Assembly (NCBI RefSeq): GCF_020715565.1
Contig: NZ_CP085839.1
Span: 2,976,001-3,040,000 of the forward strand
DNA length: 64,000 bases
From: Nocardioides sp. Kera G14
GTDB lineage: Bacteria; Actinomycetota; Actinomycetes; Propionibacteriales; Nocardioidaceae
Reading direction: 5' to 3'
How positions within the stretch are numbered: the first letter of the stretch is position 1; every line of letters starts with the position of its first letter. The position numbers and the translations under genes are program-made. A model generated the notes under the pieces. It was given only the letters and a program-made list of their open reading frames with translations. It made no database searches and had not been told where the DNA came from. Of this stretch, positions 16,014 through 23,620 are shown piece after piece.

Positions 16014-17299
16014 CAGATGCTCACTGCCTGCTCGAAGATCTGCGTGAGCTCGTCGTCGTGGATCGGTGCGGGGGCGTTGTCGAGAAGCCTGCGCTGGGGA
16101 CTCGCGCCCTCGACCAGACCCGGGATGTCGTCCGTCGTGTAACCGACGCCGCTGAGACCGTTGGGCGCGCCGACGTCGCGCATCAGGGTGGCCAGGGTCT
16201 CGGAGAGCACCTCTCCTGCTTCCGACGGTGCCGCGTCGGCGATGTGGGCGGGTGCGAGCAGGCGGGCACCCTCGAGGTGTCGCTCGGGGCTGGTCTCCGC
16301 GAGGAGGCGGAAGGCGGCCGGAGCGTTCACCGCCACCGCGAAGCCGTGCGGCACCAGGGCCTCGTCGCCCGGATAGCCCTCGGGGCGGTAGCTGCTCGTG
16401 TCGTGGATCCGGCCGGCGACGGCGTACGCCATCGCGTGCGGGACGTGGACGCCCGCGTTGCCGAAGGCGATGCCGGCCAGGGTGGCGGCCCACATCATCT
16501 GGTGGCGGGCGTGAGGGTCACCGGCCACGGCGTCGCGGAGGTGGCGGCCGATGAGCGTGAGGGCCTCGCGGCAGCCGAGGTCGCTCCACGGGTTGTGGCC
16601 CTGGCTGGCAGGCCGACTCGTGGCCGGCGAGGACACCGGGCGGGCGGTGAAGGGCCGTGCGGTCAGGGACTCGAGCGCGTGGCAGAGCACGTCGAGACCG
16701 CTCGAGGCCACGACGGCCGGCGGCAGTGTCTCCGTCACGGCGGGGTCGACGATGGCCTCGGTCGGGCGCAGCGCGGCCGACGAGATACCGCTCTTGGCGT
16801 GGATGTCGAGCAGGTCGAAGATCGCGATGCCGGTGACCTCCGAGCCGGTGCCCGACGTGGTGGGCAGGGCGAGGTGCGGCTTCAGTGGGCCGGGCACGGG
16901 GCGGGCGCCGCCGAGTGGTGCGTTGACGTAGTCGATCAGTTCGCCGTCGTGGGTCGAGAGGAGGTTCGCGACCTTCGCGGTGTCGATGACGGAGCCACCA
17001 CCGAGCGAGACGAAGAGGTCCGGCTCGGCGTCGCGGGCCCACTCGACGGCGGCCTGCATCGAGCGGTCGGTCGGCTCGACCTCGACGTCATTGAACTCGA
17101 CCACGTCGAAGCCCGCGGAGGTGAGTGATTCGAGCACCTGGGGGTGCCAGGTCCATTCACCCGCGCGGGGGTCGGTGACGAGGGCGACCCGCTCGCCGGC
17201 GTACTGCCGCAGACGCTCCCCCACCTCGCGCAGTGCGCCCTCGCCGAACGTCACGCGGGAGGCGTCGATGGTGTACGCCGACTCGTGCTGGCACGTCAT
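16010..17299 (-). CDS. Iron-type alcohol dehydrogenase, hydroxyacid-oxoacid transhydrogenase-like
   Basis: 429-aa group III (iron-dependent) alcohol dehydrogenase. The nucleotide-binding SLGGGSVIDTAKVANLLST (about residue 94) and LPTTSGTGSEVTGIAIF (about 145) are clear, as are histidine metal ligands in LDVLCHALESL, GNAGVHVPHAMAYAVAG and VPHGFAVAVNAPA. The insertion with QGHNPWSDLG and the overall length match the ADHFE1/HOT branch, which couples oxidation of 4-hydroxybutyrate to reduction of 2-oxoglutarate, better than ordinary butanol dehydrogenases. TAACGT lies 7 nt before the ATG. If HOT activity holds, its product succinate semialdehyde is also the substrate of gabD 18 kb away. Coupled to the thioesterase gene. 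Confidence 0.82.
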   Translation of the reverse strand: MTCQHESAYTIDASRVTFGEGALREVGERLRQYAGERVALVTDPRAGEWTWHPQVLESLTSAGFDVVEFNDVEVEPTDRSMQAAVEWARDAEPDLFVSLGGGSVIDTAKVANLLSTHDGELIDYVNAPLGGARPVPGPLKPHLALPTTSGTGSEVTGIAIFDLLDIHAKSGISSAALRPTEAIVDPAVTETLPPAVVASSGLDVLCHALESLTARPFTARPVSSPATSRPASQGHNPWSDLGCREALTLIGRHLRDAVAGDPHARHQMMWAATLAGIAFGNAGVHVPHAMAYAVAGRIHDTSSYRPEGYPGDEALVPHGFAVAVNAPAAFRLLAETSPERHLEGARLLAPAHIADAAPSEAGEVLSETLATLMRDVGAPNGLSGVGYTTDDIPGLVEGASPQRRLLDNAPAPIHDDELTQIFEQAVSIW

Positions 17300-17306
17300 G
17301 CCGGCG

Positions 17307-17312
17307 ACGTTA
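17307..17312 (-). promoter_or_regulatory. Leaderless -10 element of the transhydrogenase-like gene
   Basis: Minus-strand TAACGT ends 7 nt before the ATG at 17299 with no Shine-Dalgarno. It lies in the 20-nt gap after the MFS gene, so the two-gene unit can be expressed independently. Confidence 0.5.
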
Positions 17313-17319
17313 CTCGCCG

Positions 17320-18774
17320 TTACTCGGCCGCGGTCACCCGCTTCGGGAGCAGTGGCGCGGAGAGGAGCAGCAGGACGGTCAGCACGGCCGCGACGAGGAA
17401 GACCTCATGGATGGCAGGACTCAGGACGTCGGCGGGCAGGTGCTCGAGGCTGGTCGGCACCGAACCGGTGCGGTGCTTGACGACGCCGTTGGCGACCGCA
17501 CCGAAGATGGCGACGCCGACGGCGCTGCCGACGTTACGGGCGAACATGTTGGCCCCGGTCGCCACGCCGCGCTCGGACCGTCCGACGCTGCTCTGAGCGG
17601 CGACCAGGCCGGGGCTGGCCAGTGAGCCGAAGCCCAGTCCCATCAGGAAGTTGGGCACCGCGACCCACCACAGGTGACTGTGCTGGTCGATCGTGAGCAG
17701 CAGGAGTCCGCCGGCCATCACGAAGAGGGCACCGACGGTGGCGGTCGCCCGGAAGCCGACGGTGAGGTAGAAGCGTCCGGAGTTGCTGGCCGCGAGCGGC
17801 CAGCCGATCGTCATCGCCGCGAGGACGAGCCCAGCCACGATCGCGCCCGCACCGAGCACGCCCTGACAGAAGAGCGGCACGTACGACGACAGGCCGAGCA
17901 TCACGAGGCCGACTGCGAAGCTGCCGAGGTTGGCGCCGTTGAGGGTGCGGTGACGGAAGACCCAGAGCGGCAGCACCGGCTCTGCGACGCGGGCCTCGAC
18001 CCAGACGAAGGCGGCGAGCATGGCCGCGGCCACGACGAAGATCCCGACGCCCATGGTCGAGTCCCACGCCCAGCGCTGGCCTCCCTCGAGGAGTCCGAGG
18101 AGCAGCAGGACACCGCCGCCGGTGAGCAGGGCGGCGCCGCCGAGGTCGAACTTGTGCGCAGCACGCTTGAAGGACTCGTGGAAGTCGCGGTTGATCAGGA
18201 ACATCGCGACGAGGCCGAGCGGCAGGTTGACGAAGAAGATCCAACGCCAGCTGACGTAGTCGGAGAAGACACCGCCCAGCGTCGGGCCGATGAGGCTGGC
18301 GGCGGCCCACACGGAGGCGATGTAACCCTGCGCCTTGGCCCGCTCCTCGAGCGTGTAGATGTCACCCATGATCGTCATCGCGGTCGGCTGCACGGCGCCG
18401 GCGCCGAGGCCCTGGAGCGCGCGGAAGATGATGAGTGGCACCATCCCCCAAGCGAGGCCACAGAGCAGGGAGCCCAGCAGGAAGACGGCGATGCCGGCGA
18501 GCATGACGGGCTTACGTCCGAGGACGTCGGTGAGCTTGCCGTAGATCGGGACCGTCACCGCCTGCGCGAGCAGGTAGATCGAGAAGAGCCACGGGAACTG
18601 GGTGAAGCCGCCGAGGTCGTCGACCACGCTGGGCACCGCGGTCGCGAGGATCGTCGAGTCGATCGCGACCAGCCCGACGCTGAGCATCACGCCGAGGAGG
18701 ATCGGACCCCGCTCGCTGCGCAGGCCGACGGACTTACGGGAGACGGTCTCGGCGGTGGTCACGTGGGGGCGCAA
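17320..18774 (-). CDS. DHA2-family (14-TMS) MFS efflux transporter
   Basis: About 484-aa drug:H+ antiporter of the EmrB/QacA class with 14 predicted membrane helices. Motifs are [20 protein letters not shown] in helix 1 (motif D1), [16 protein letters not shown] (motif A) and [20 protein letters not shown] plus [19 protein letters not shown] (motif C region). It probably exports a toxic organic compound; the substrate cannot be inferred. The longest start is TTG at 18774; GTG at 18762 (VTTAETVS) is a reasonable alternative, and neither has a good Shine-Dalgarno. No adjacent regulator. Confidence 0.88.
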   Translation of the reverse strand: MRPHVTTAETVSRKSVGLRSERGPILLGVMLSVGLVAIDSTILATAVPSVVDDLGGFTQFPWLFSIYLLAQAVTVPIYGKLTDVLGRKPVMLAGIAVFLLGSLLCGLAWGMVPLIIFRALQGLGAGAVQPTAMTIMGDIYTLEERAKAQGYIASVWAAASLIGPTLGGVFSDYVSWRWIFFVNLPLGLVAMFLINRDFHESFKRAAHKFDLGGAALLTGGGVLLLLGLLEGGQRWAWDSTMGVGIFVVAAAMLAAFVWVEARVAEPVLPLWVFRHRTLNGANLGSFAVGLVMLGLSSYVPLFCQGVLGAGAIVAGLVLAAMTIGWPLAASNSGRFYLTVGFRATATVGALFVMAGGLLLLTIDQHSHLWWVAVPNFLMGLGFGSLASPGLVAAQSSVGRSERGVATGANMFARNVGSAVGVAIFGAVANGVVKHRTGSVPTSLEHLPADVLSPAIHEVFLVAAVLTVLLLLSAPLLPKRVTAAE

Positions 18775-18820
18775 CTCGATAGGGCACGTATGTATTCCCG
18801 CGTCCGGCGGCCGCGGACGG

Positions 18821-19237
18821 TCAAGGCGTGGCGGTGTCGGTCGGCGCGGGTGCGGTCGTGTCCTGAACGGCCGGTGGCGCCGTGGTCGTCGGCGCAGGCG
18901 TCGTGGCCGGCGGCGTCGTCGTCACGGGGACGCTCGGCGTCGTGCTCGCGGTGTGACCGGGAGCCGGGGCCGCCGTGGTGGTGGTCGGCACCGGGATCGG
19001 CGAACTGCTCGGCGTGACCCCGGCGCTCGGCGTCGGTGTCCGCGACGGCTGCCGGGTCGGGGTGGCTGTCGGTTTGGGCGTGAAGGTCACCGCCGGCTGG
19101 GGCGTGCCCCCGGTGTCGGACGTGGGCGGCCGGACGAAGAGCCACGTCACGAGGGCGGCCACGAAGACCACCATGAGGACAACCGTCGACGGTCGCGGCG
19201 CCCAGGCGGGCCAGGTCATGCGGGACGTCTCGGTCAT
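18821..19237 (-). CDS. Membrane-anchored Pro/Thr-rich protein
   Basis: 138-aa protein with one membrane segment ([19 protein letters not shown], about residues 17-35) after a short N-terminus. About 100 residues follow that are almost entirely Pro, Thr, Ala and Ser, ending without a domain. Such tails are usually extracellular, extended and often O-mannosylated in actinobacteria. The ATG overlaps the stop of the mechanosensitive channel gene by 4 nt, so the two are co-translated. No family recognised; a wall-spanning stalk or a channel accessory is speculation. Low complexity means the 3' end could be frameshift-prone, but the reading frame is open throughout. Confidence 0.7.
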   Translation of the reverse strand: MTETSRMTWPAWAPRPSTVVLMVVFVAALVTWLFVRPPTSDTGGTPQPAVTFTPKPTATPTRQPSRTPTPSAGVTPSSSPIPVPTTTTAAPAPGHTASTTPSVPVTTTPPATTPAPTTTAPPAVQDTTAPAPTDTATP

Positions 19238-20118
19238 GAGCTGGTCGGCTCTCCCGTCGCGAGCTGGGTCGGCAGTCGGATTCCCTCGGCGAGCAGGGCA
19301 CGGGTGATCATCTGGCGCAGCATGCGGCCGACGTCGAACTGCCGGCCCGGAAGGGTCCGGGCGACGACGCGGACCTGGAACTGGTCGACCTCGATCGACT
19401 CGACGCCCATCACCGCAGGCTTGTCGAGGAGCAGCGGGCGCAGGTCGGCGTCGCGGAAGGCGTTCGCGCCGACCTCGCGCAGAATGTCCGTGACGCGGTT
19501 GACGTCGACGGTCACCGGGATCGGCACGTCGATGACCGCGCGCGCCCAGCCGCGCGAGAGGTTGGTGACCTGGGCGATCTGGCCGTTCGGCGTCATCACC
19601 ACCTCACCCGCGGGCGTGCGGATCGTCGTGATGCGCAGGCTGACGTCCTCGACCGTCCCGATCATCGGCGTGCCGAGGCCGACGACCGAGACGCGGATGA
19701 GGTCGCCGTACCCGTACTGCCGCTCGGCCAGCAGGAAGAAGCCCGAGAGCAGGTCGCCGACGATCTTCTGCGCGCCGAAGCCGAGGGCGACGCCGGCGAC
19801 GGTCGCCGCCGGCACCACGGCGGAGAGCTCGACGCCCAGGGCCTCGAGCACCTTGACGGCGGCGAGGATGTCGAAGAGGACGACCAGGACCCATGTGATC
19901 ACCTGCGCGAGCGCGTGCTGGCGCTTGGCCTCCTCGGAACGGACGAGGTTGTCGGGGCCCTTCGCATCGACCTCGAGGCGCGCCTCGAGACGTTCGCCGA
20001 CCCAGGTCACGAAGCGGGCGAAGAGGACGGCGCCGGTGATCCACAGGACGATCTCCAGCCCCGACCCACGAGCCCAGGTGCTCAGGTCGGTGGCGGCGTC
20101 ACTGGCCAAGACGATCAC
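19234..20118 (-). CDS. MscS-family mechanosensitive ion channel
   Basis: 294-aa small-conductance mechanosensitive channel. Two or three membrane helices precede the pore-lining helix GVELSAVVPAATVAGVALGFGAQKIVGDLLSG, whose Gly/Ala pattern is the MscS TM3 signature; the beta domain follows (YGYGDLIRVSVVGLGTPMIG, VMTPNGQIAQVTNLSRGWARA). It opens on membrane tension to release solutes in hypo-osmotic shock. GTG 20118 is chosen because TAACCT lies 7 nt upstream (leaderless spacing). The longer ATG reading to 20205 would run through the PadR operator. A TTG at 20109 behind GAGGAGG is a third option. Divergent from padR. Confidence 0.88.
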   Translation of the reverse strand: MIVLASDAATDLSTWARGSGLEIVLWITGAVLFARFVTWVGERLEARLEVDAKGPDNLVRSEEAKRQHALAQVITWVLVVLFDILAAVKVLEALGVELSAVVPAATVAGVALGFGAQKIVGDLLSGFFLLAERQYGYGDLIRVSVVGLGTPMIGTVEDVSLRITTIRTPAGEVVMTPNGQIAQVTNLSRGWARAVIDVPIPVTVDVNRVTDILREVGANAFRDADLRPLLLDKPAVMGVESIEVDQFQVRVVARTLPGRQFDVGRMLRQMITRALLAEGIRLPTQLATGEPTSS

Positions 20119-20125
20119 CCTCCTC

Positions 20126-20131
20126 AGGTTA
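20126..20131 (-). promoter_or_regulatory. Leaderless -10 element of the mscS-type gene
   Basis: Minus-strand TAACCT ends 7 nt before GTG 20118. The intervening GAGGAGG touches the GTG and is too close to act as its Shine-Dalgarno, but could serve a TTG start at 20109. Confidence 0.45.
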
Positions 20132-20171
20132 GGGCCTGACCTCCACGGCGATTCACTCGGGTCCCTCCCTC

Positions 20172-20201
20172 TTGAACTATCGCGATATATCGTGATACGG
20201 T
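20172..20201 (+). promoter_or_regulatory. padR promoter with embedded operator
   Basis: TTGAAC (20172-20177) and TACGGT (20196-20201) are spaced by 18 nt. The near-perfect dyad TATCGCGATATATCGTGATA (20178-20197) starts right after the -35 and runs into the -10. Each 10-bp half is itself nearly palindromic. Position and symmetry indicate autorepression by the PadR protein encoded just downstream. Confidence 0.7.
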
Positions 20202-20231
20202 TCATTCGAGCATCAATGAAAGGAGCTCATC

Positions 20232-20807
20232 GTGGAATCACGAAACGACATGGACTGGGGTCAGCGCCCCGGACGCAACCGACAGAGCCGACGTGGCCCC
20301 GGTGGTCACGGAGAGGGCCGCGGTCGTCGCGGCGGACCCGACGGACCGCGCGGCATGGCAGGCATGGGCGGCATGGGGGGGCGGCGCCGACGCGGCGACA
20401 TCCGTCCCCTGCTGCTCGCCGGCCTCATCGAGGGACCGGCCTACGGCTATGAGCTGATGAAACGGCTCGAGGAGAAGGCCGAGGGACGCTGGCGCCCCAG
20501 CCCCGGCTCGGTCTACCCGATGCTGCAGCAGCTCGAGGACGAGGGCCTGATCTCCTCGACCGAGGACGGCGGCCGCAAGACCTTCGTCCTCACCGAGTCC
20601 GGCACGGCCGAGGCCGATGCCTCCGCCCTCGACAGGCTCGCCGAAGGCCGCGGTGGCGCGGGCAACCAGCTCCGCACGGAGCTCGCCCAGCTGCATCTCG
20701 CGGTCAAGCAGGTCGGCCTCACCGACAACGACGAGCTGACCGACCAGGCCGTGGCCGCGGTCAAGACGGCCCGCCAGGCGATCTACCGACTGCTCGCCGA
20801 CGCCTGA
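20232..20807 (+). CDS. PadR-family transcriptional regulator with Gly/Arg-rich N-terminus
   Basis: 191-aa PadR regulator. The winged helix begins at RGDIRPLLLAGLIEGPAYGYEL (about residue 54) and includes the wing SPGSVYPMLQQLEDEGLI; the C-terminal helix is a dimerisation coiled coil (LRTELAQLHLAVKQVG). About 50 N-terminal residues are rich in Gly, Arg and Met, a feature seen in some actinobacterial PadR proteins. GTG 20232 has AAAGGAG 6 nt upstream. It has its own operator. No clear target pump lies next to it; the divergent MscS channel and the convergent membrane gene are candidates. The last 25 nt overlap the convergent gene. Confidence 0.88.
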   Translation: MESRNDMDWGQRPGRNRQSRRGPGGHGEGRGRRGGPDGPRGMAGMGGMGGRRRRGDIRPLLLAGLIEGPAYGYELMKRLEEKAEGRWRPSPGSVYPMLQQLEDEGLISSTEDGGRKTFVLTESGTAEADASALDRLAEGRGGAGNQLRTELAQLHLAVKQVGLTDNDELTDQAVAAVKTARQAIYRLLADA

Positions 20808-21604
20808 TCGCGGCGCGGGTCCATCAGGTCGATGCTCTGCAGCAGCCAGAAGAGGGCGAAGAGGCTGAGCAGGGCGACCTCGGTGGCGAGCAGCACGAAC
20901 TCCCACCTGTGGAGCGCGAGCGCTCCGACACAGACCACGGCCATGGCGGCGATCACGCCCCAGTAGGCGCCGTCGAAGCGGGTGCGGCTCGCGTCCGCCT
21001 CCGTGGCGAGGACACGGACACCCCAGTCGGTGTTGAGCAGTACGACGCCGGCGAACGGCACGAAGGTGAAGACGGCGGCCAGGCCGTGGGCGTGGGCCGC
21101 GAAGAAGTCGCGGTCACTCGCCAGCCAGATCGCCCCGACGCCCCACGCCACGGCCGTAGCGACCAGGCCGAGGGCAGCCCATCGACTGGGCCGCGTGGGC
21201 TTCCGCGCGAGGGCGACCAGCACGACGACGTATCCGATCGCGAGGACGGCCAGGAAGGTGGAGGCGTTGTTGACGATCGCGTGCACGTCGGGGCTGCGCC
21301 CCTCCTCGGGCGTCGGCACGAACGCGACCATCGGCGCGGAGATGCCGGCGAGATTGAGGCAGACGTCCTCCGCGTCGGTGAAGCCACGCAAGGCGATCAG
21401 GCAGACGCCGATCGCCGTGAGCGCTCCGATGAAGACCGGACCGGCGGCGGTGTAGTAGTAGGCGCTGATCGAGGTCTGCCAGCCGTCACGCACCGTCTCG
21501 GCCGCGACCGAGATCGCCAGCGCCAGCAGGAGGGCGAGTAGTGCGAACCGCACGTAGCGATAGGTGGTCAGCTCAGCGGTGACCGGCTCCCGGGACGCCG
21601 TCAT
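20783..21604 (-). CDS. Uncharacterised eight-helix membrane protein
   Basis: 273-aa protein with eight predicted membrane helices. Between helices 1 and 2 is TSISAYYYTAAGPVFIGAL, a motif shared by a widespread family of unknown-function membrane proteins; no catalytic residues stand out. ATG 21604 has TAGGTT 6 nt upstream (leaderless spacing). It is convergent with padR, overlapping its coding end by 25 nt, and divergent from the helical-bundle gene starting 31 nt away. Function unknown; I recognise the motif but not a validated role. Confidence 0.75.
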   Translation of the reverse strand: MTASREPVTAELTTYRYVRFALLALLLALAISVAAETVRDGWQTSISAYYYTAAGPVFIGALTAIGVCLIALRGFTDAEDVCLNLAGISAPMVAFVPTPEEGRSPDVHAIVNNASTFLAVLAIGYVVVLVALARKPTRPSRWAALGLVATAVAWGVGAIWLASDRDFFAAHAHGLAAVFTFVPFAGVVLLNTDWGVRVLATEADASRTRFDGAYWGVIAAMAVVCVGALALHRWEFVLLATEVALLSLFALFWLLQSIDLMDPRRDQASASSR

Positions 21605-21610
21605 GTCCCG

Positions 21611-21616
21611 AACCTA
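21611..21616 (-). promoter_or_regulatory. Leaderless -10 element of the eight-helix membrane gene
   Basis: Minus-strand TAGGTT ends 6 nt before ATG 21604. On the opposite strand TACCGC (21623-21628) sits 6 nt before ATG 21635, a weaker match for the divergent gene. Confidence 0.5.
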
Positions 21617-21634
21617 GCGGGGTACCGCCTCACC

Positions 21635-22111
21635 ATGTCCCACCTCGCGCACTACATGCGGACCCACCTGGCCGGCTCGACCGCGGGCGTCGGCCTCTTC
21701 GACCGGGCGGCCGACGAGCACCTCGGCGGCGCGTCCGACGTCATCCGGCGAATCCACGGCGAGCTGGTCGAGGAGCGGGCCACGCTGCGCCGGATGATGG
21801 CCGCCGTCGGCGTACGGGAGAACCCGATCAGCGTGATGGCCGCCAGCGCAAGCGAGCGCGTGAGCCGCGTCCGGTCGCTCGCCCGGCTCGTGTACGACCG
21901 CTCGGGCACCGAGCACGTGGAGCTCGAGACGATGCGGGTCGCCCTGGCCGGCAAGCTGGCCGGGTGGGAATCGCTGCTCGCGATCGTCGACCAGGAACCT
22001 CGGTTGGACCGCGCCGAGCTGGAGAGGCTGGCCCAGCAGGCGCGCGATCAGCAGCAGGCCATCGCCGAGCTGCACGCCGATGCCGCCCGGCGCGCACTGC
22101 TGGAGACCTAG
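21635..22111 (+). CDS. Hypothetical all-helical cytoplasmic protein
   Basis: 158-aa soluble protein predicted to be a helical bundle: SDVIRRIHGELVEERATLRRM, ASERVSRVRSLARLVYD, HVELETMRVALAGKLAGWES and a C-terminal helix ELERLAQQARDQQQAIAELH. The pattern resembles ferritin-like or YciE/DUF892-type bundles in shape, but no metal-ligand EXXH pairs are obvious, and I do not recognise the family. ATG 21635 has no Shine-Dalgarno; a TACCGC hexamer lies at leaderless distance. Divergent from the preceding membrane gene, convergent with the next. Confidence 0.65.
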   Translation: MSHLAHYMRTHLAGSTAGVGLFDRAADEHLGGASDVIRRIHGELVEERATLRRMMAAVGVRENPISVMAASASERVSRVRSLARLVYDRSGTEHVELETMRVALAGKLAGWESLLAIVDQEPRLDRAELERLAQQARDQQQAIAELHADAARRALLET

Positions 22112-22124
22112 GGAGGGTCACTCT

Positions 22125-22832
22125 TCAGCCGCCCAGTGAGCTGACGGCGAACGCCACCAGCACGAGTGAGGTGAAGAGGGCAGTCGACGCCTGGGTGCCC
22201 ATCAGGAGCTTGGCGCGCGGGCTCAGCGGCATCGTGTCCGTGGGACTGAAGGCGCTGGAGTTGGTGAGGGACACGTAGAGGTAGTCGACGAAGGTCGGCA
22301 GCCACCCGCTGGTCTCGCTGGAGCCGCGCTGCACCTCGATCACGGTGTCGCGGTCCTCGTCCTGGGAGAAGCGCCAGTCCGCGAGCGGGAGGTCGGACCG
22401 TTTGCGGCGCGCCCGGACCACCGGGCCTCCGCGGTCGATCTCCCAGTACATGAGGGCGAATCCGATGACGTTCGTCCCCCAGATCTGGACCGCCGCAACG
22501 AGCAGGCGCGCCCCGTCGGGCTTCGACCCGGTGATGGCGGAGACCAGCAGTCCGAGGGAGGCCAGGTTGGTGAGGATCATGATCGCCGCCAGGGCGATCG
22601 AGGCGCCGCGCGACCAGCGGGTCTCACGATTCATCCGGCGCGGGTTGGTCGCGATGAGGGCGATCAGGAGCAGCGCCTCCACGATCGGGGTGAGCAGCCG
22701 CCCGGTCAGCAGGAGCGAGCTGGGCAGCAGTGCATAGACGACGATCGCGACGACGACCGCTGCTGCCGGCGGAAGGCGGTTCTCACCGGTGCGGTTCTTC
22801 GGCTCAGCGTCCGCCGGCTCCTTCCCGGTCAC
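22125..22832 (-). CDS. DUF1345-like membrane protein with pore-like C-terminal motif
   Basis: 235-aa protein with four N-terminal hydrophobic segments, a charged cytoplasmic stretch (about residues 130-165), then FVDYLYVSLTNSSAFSPTDT followed by a last helix. That segment resembles the selectivity-filter region of two-helix ion channels and the C-terminus of DUF1345 proteins, so an ion-channel-like role is possible but unproven. The start is GTG at 22832, which forms a GTGA overlap with the stop of the short DUF2200 remnant upstream. GGAGAAGG, inside that remnant, could act as Shine-Dalgarno. Translation is thus tied to a broken upstream gene. Confidence 0.75.
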   Translation of the reverse strand: MTGKEPADAEPKNRTGENRLPPAAAVVVAIVVYALLPSSLLLTGRLLTPIVEALLLIALIATNPRRMNRETRWSRGASIALAAIMILTNLASLGLLVSAITGSKPDGARLLVAAVQIWGTNVIGFALMYWEIDRGGPVVRARRKRSDLPLADWRFSQDEDRDTVIEVQRGSSETSGWLPTFVDYLYVSLTNSSAFSPTDTMPLSPRAKLLMGTQASTALFTSLVLVAFAVSSLGG

Positions 22833-22927
22833 CGGAGGACCTTCTCCATCGGCCGGCCCTTCCTCTCCACCTTCGTGACGAAGTGGGGATAGACGTCGGA
22901 GAAGGGCGTGGCGAAGATTCGGTGCAC
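22829..22927 (-). pseudogene. Internally deleted DUF2200 gene, now a 32-codon upstream reading frame
   Basis: The frame reads V-HRIFATPFSDVYPHFVTK, then VERKGRPMEKVLR and a stop. The first 24 residues match the N-terminus of DUF2200 proteins (usually about 115-120 aa) and the last seven match their C-terminus (K-G-K/R-x-M-E-K-I/V-L-R, from memory of the family). About 80 codons are missing between two KG(R/K) points, in frame. A TAGGTT -10 hexamer 6 nt before the GTG is intact, and the TGA overlaps the GTG of the next gene. So it is a remnant by content but probably still transcribed and translated. Confidence 0.7.
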
Positions 22928-22933
22928 GGCCCG

Positions 22934-22939
22934 AACCTA
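22934..22939 (-). promoter_or_regulatory. Leaderless -10 element of the DUF2200 remnant / membrane gene
   Basis: Minus-strand TAGGTT ends 6 nt before GTG 22927. It is the only promoter-like signal visible for the downstream membrane gene and lies back to back with the TAGGGT of the divergent gene. Confidence 0.5.
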
Positions 22940-22948
22940 GCCCAGCCC

Positions 22949-22954
22949 TAGGGT
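22949..22954 (+). promoter_or_regulatory. Leaderless -10 element of the Pr6Pr gene
   Basis: TAGGGT ends 6 nt before ATG 22961; no Shine-Dalgarno. An in-frame GTG at 22955 would begin one base after the hexamer and is therefore unlikely. Confidence 0.55.
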
Positions 22955-22960
22955 GTGCCC

Positions 22961-23620
22961 ATGCCGAACCACAACGGAGTGGTCCGCGGCTGGCATGCCG
23001 TGGTCGCCGTGCTCGTGACCTATGCGATCGTCGGTCAGGTCGTGCAGAACATCCACGTCGGGCGCAGCTTGGCCAACACGTTCAGCTTCTTCACCATCCA
23101 GTCCAACATCCTGGTCGGCGTCGGCGCACTCTTGGTGGCGCTCGATCCGCTCCGCCGGGGCCCGTTCTTCGAGGCCCTGCGGCTGGCAGGACTGGTCGGC
23201 ATCACCGTGACCGGCGTGGTCTTCAACCTGCTGCTGGCCGGCACGGTCGACCTGCACGGCATCGACGTGGTCTACAACGCGCTCCTGCACCAGGTCATCC
23301 CGGTGCTCGCCGTCCTCGGCTTCCTCCTGGCGCGCCCGCGCACGTGGCTCGGTCCACGGTCGTGGTGGTTCCTCGCCTGGGCGATCGCTTGGCTGATCTA
23401 CACCTTGGTGCGCGCCGAGGTGAGCAACCCGCGCTTCGAGCGGCCGCACGGCACGTCCCGTGTCCCCTACGACTTCCTCGACCGCCGAGGCGATCTCGGC
23501 TGGCTCGGCGTGAGTGCGTACGTCGTCGTCATCCTCGGTGTCGCCCTGCTGCTGGCCTGGGGATTCATCGCGATCTCGCGCCGCCCTGAGCTCAGCCGAA
23601 GGCGTGCATCACGTGCTTGA
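22961..23620 (+). CDS. Pr6Pr family membrane protein
   Basis: 219-aa protein with six predicted membrane helices, recognised as the Pr6Pr (FAR-17a/AIG1-like) family from FFTIQSNILVGVGALLVAL (about residue 45) with its conserved Gln-Ser-Asn, VYNALLHQVIPVLAVLGFLL (about 106) with a membrane His, and the helix-4/5 tryptophans. Relatives of the fold in animals hydrolyse fatty acid esters of hydroxy fatty acids; the bacterial function is unknown. ATG 22961 sits at leaderless distance from TAGGGT. Its 3' end overlaps the convergent aldehyde dehydrogenase gene by 29 nt. Confidence 0.82.
   Translation: MPNHNGVVRGWHAVVAVLVTYAIVGQVVQNIHVGRSLANTFSFFTIQSNILVGVGALLVALDPLRRGPFFEALRLAGLVGITVTGVVFNLLLAGTVDLHGIDVVYNALLHQVIPVLAVLGFLLARPRTWLGPRSWWFLAWAIAWLIYTLVRAEVSNPRFERPHGTSRVPYDFLDRRGDLGWLGVSAYVVVILGVALLLAWGFIAISRRPELSRRRASRA

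Noticed and set aside
18821..19237. Possibility that the Pro/Thr-rich frame is non-coding repeat DNA
   Set aside because: It has a clear membrane segment, an open frame, and a 4-nt start/stop overlap with the channel gene; kept as a gene at moderate confidence.
20119..20205. Longer MscS start at 20205
   Set aside because: The added residues cover the PadR operator and promoter and are not MscS-like; GTG 20118 has a leaderless -10.
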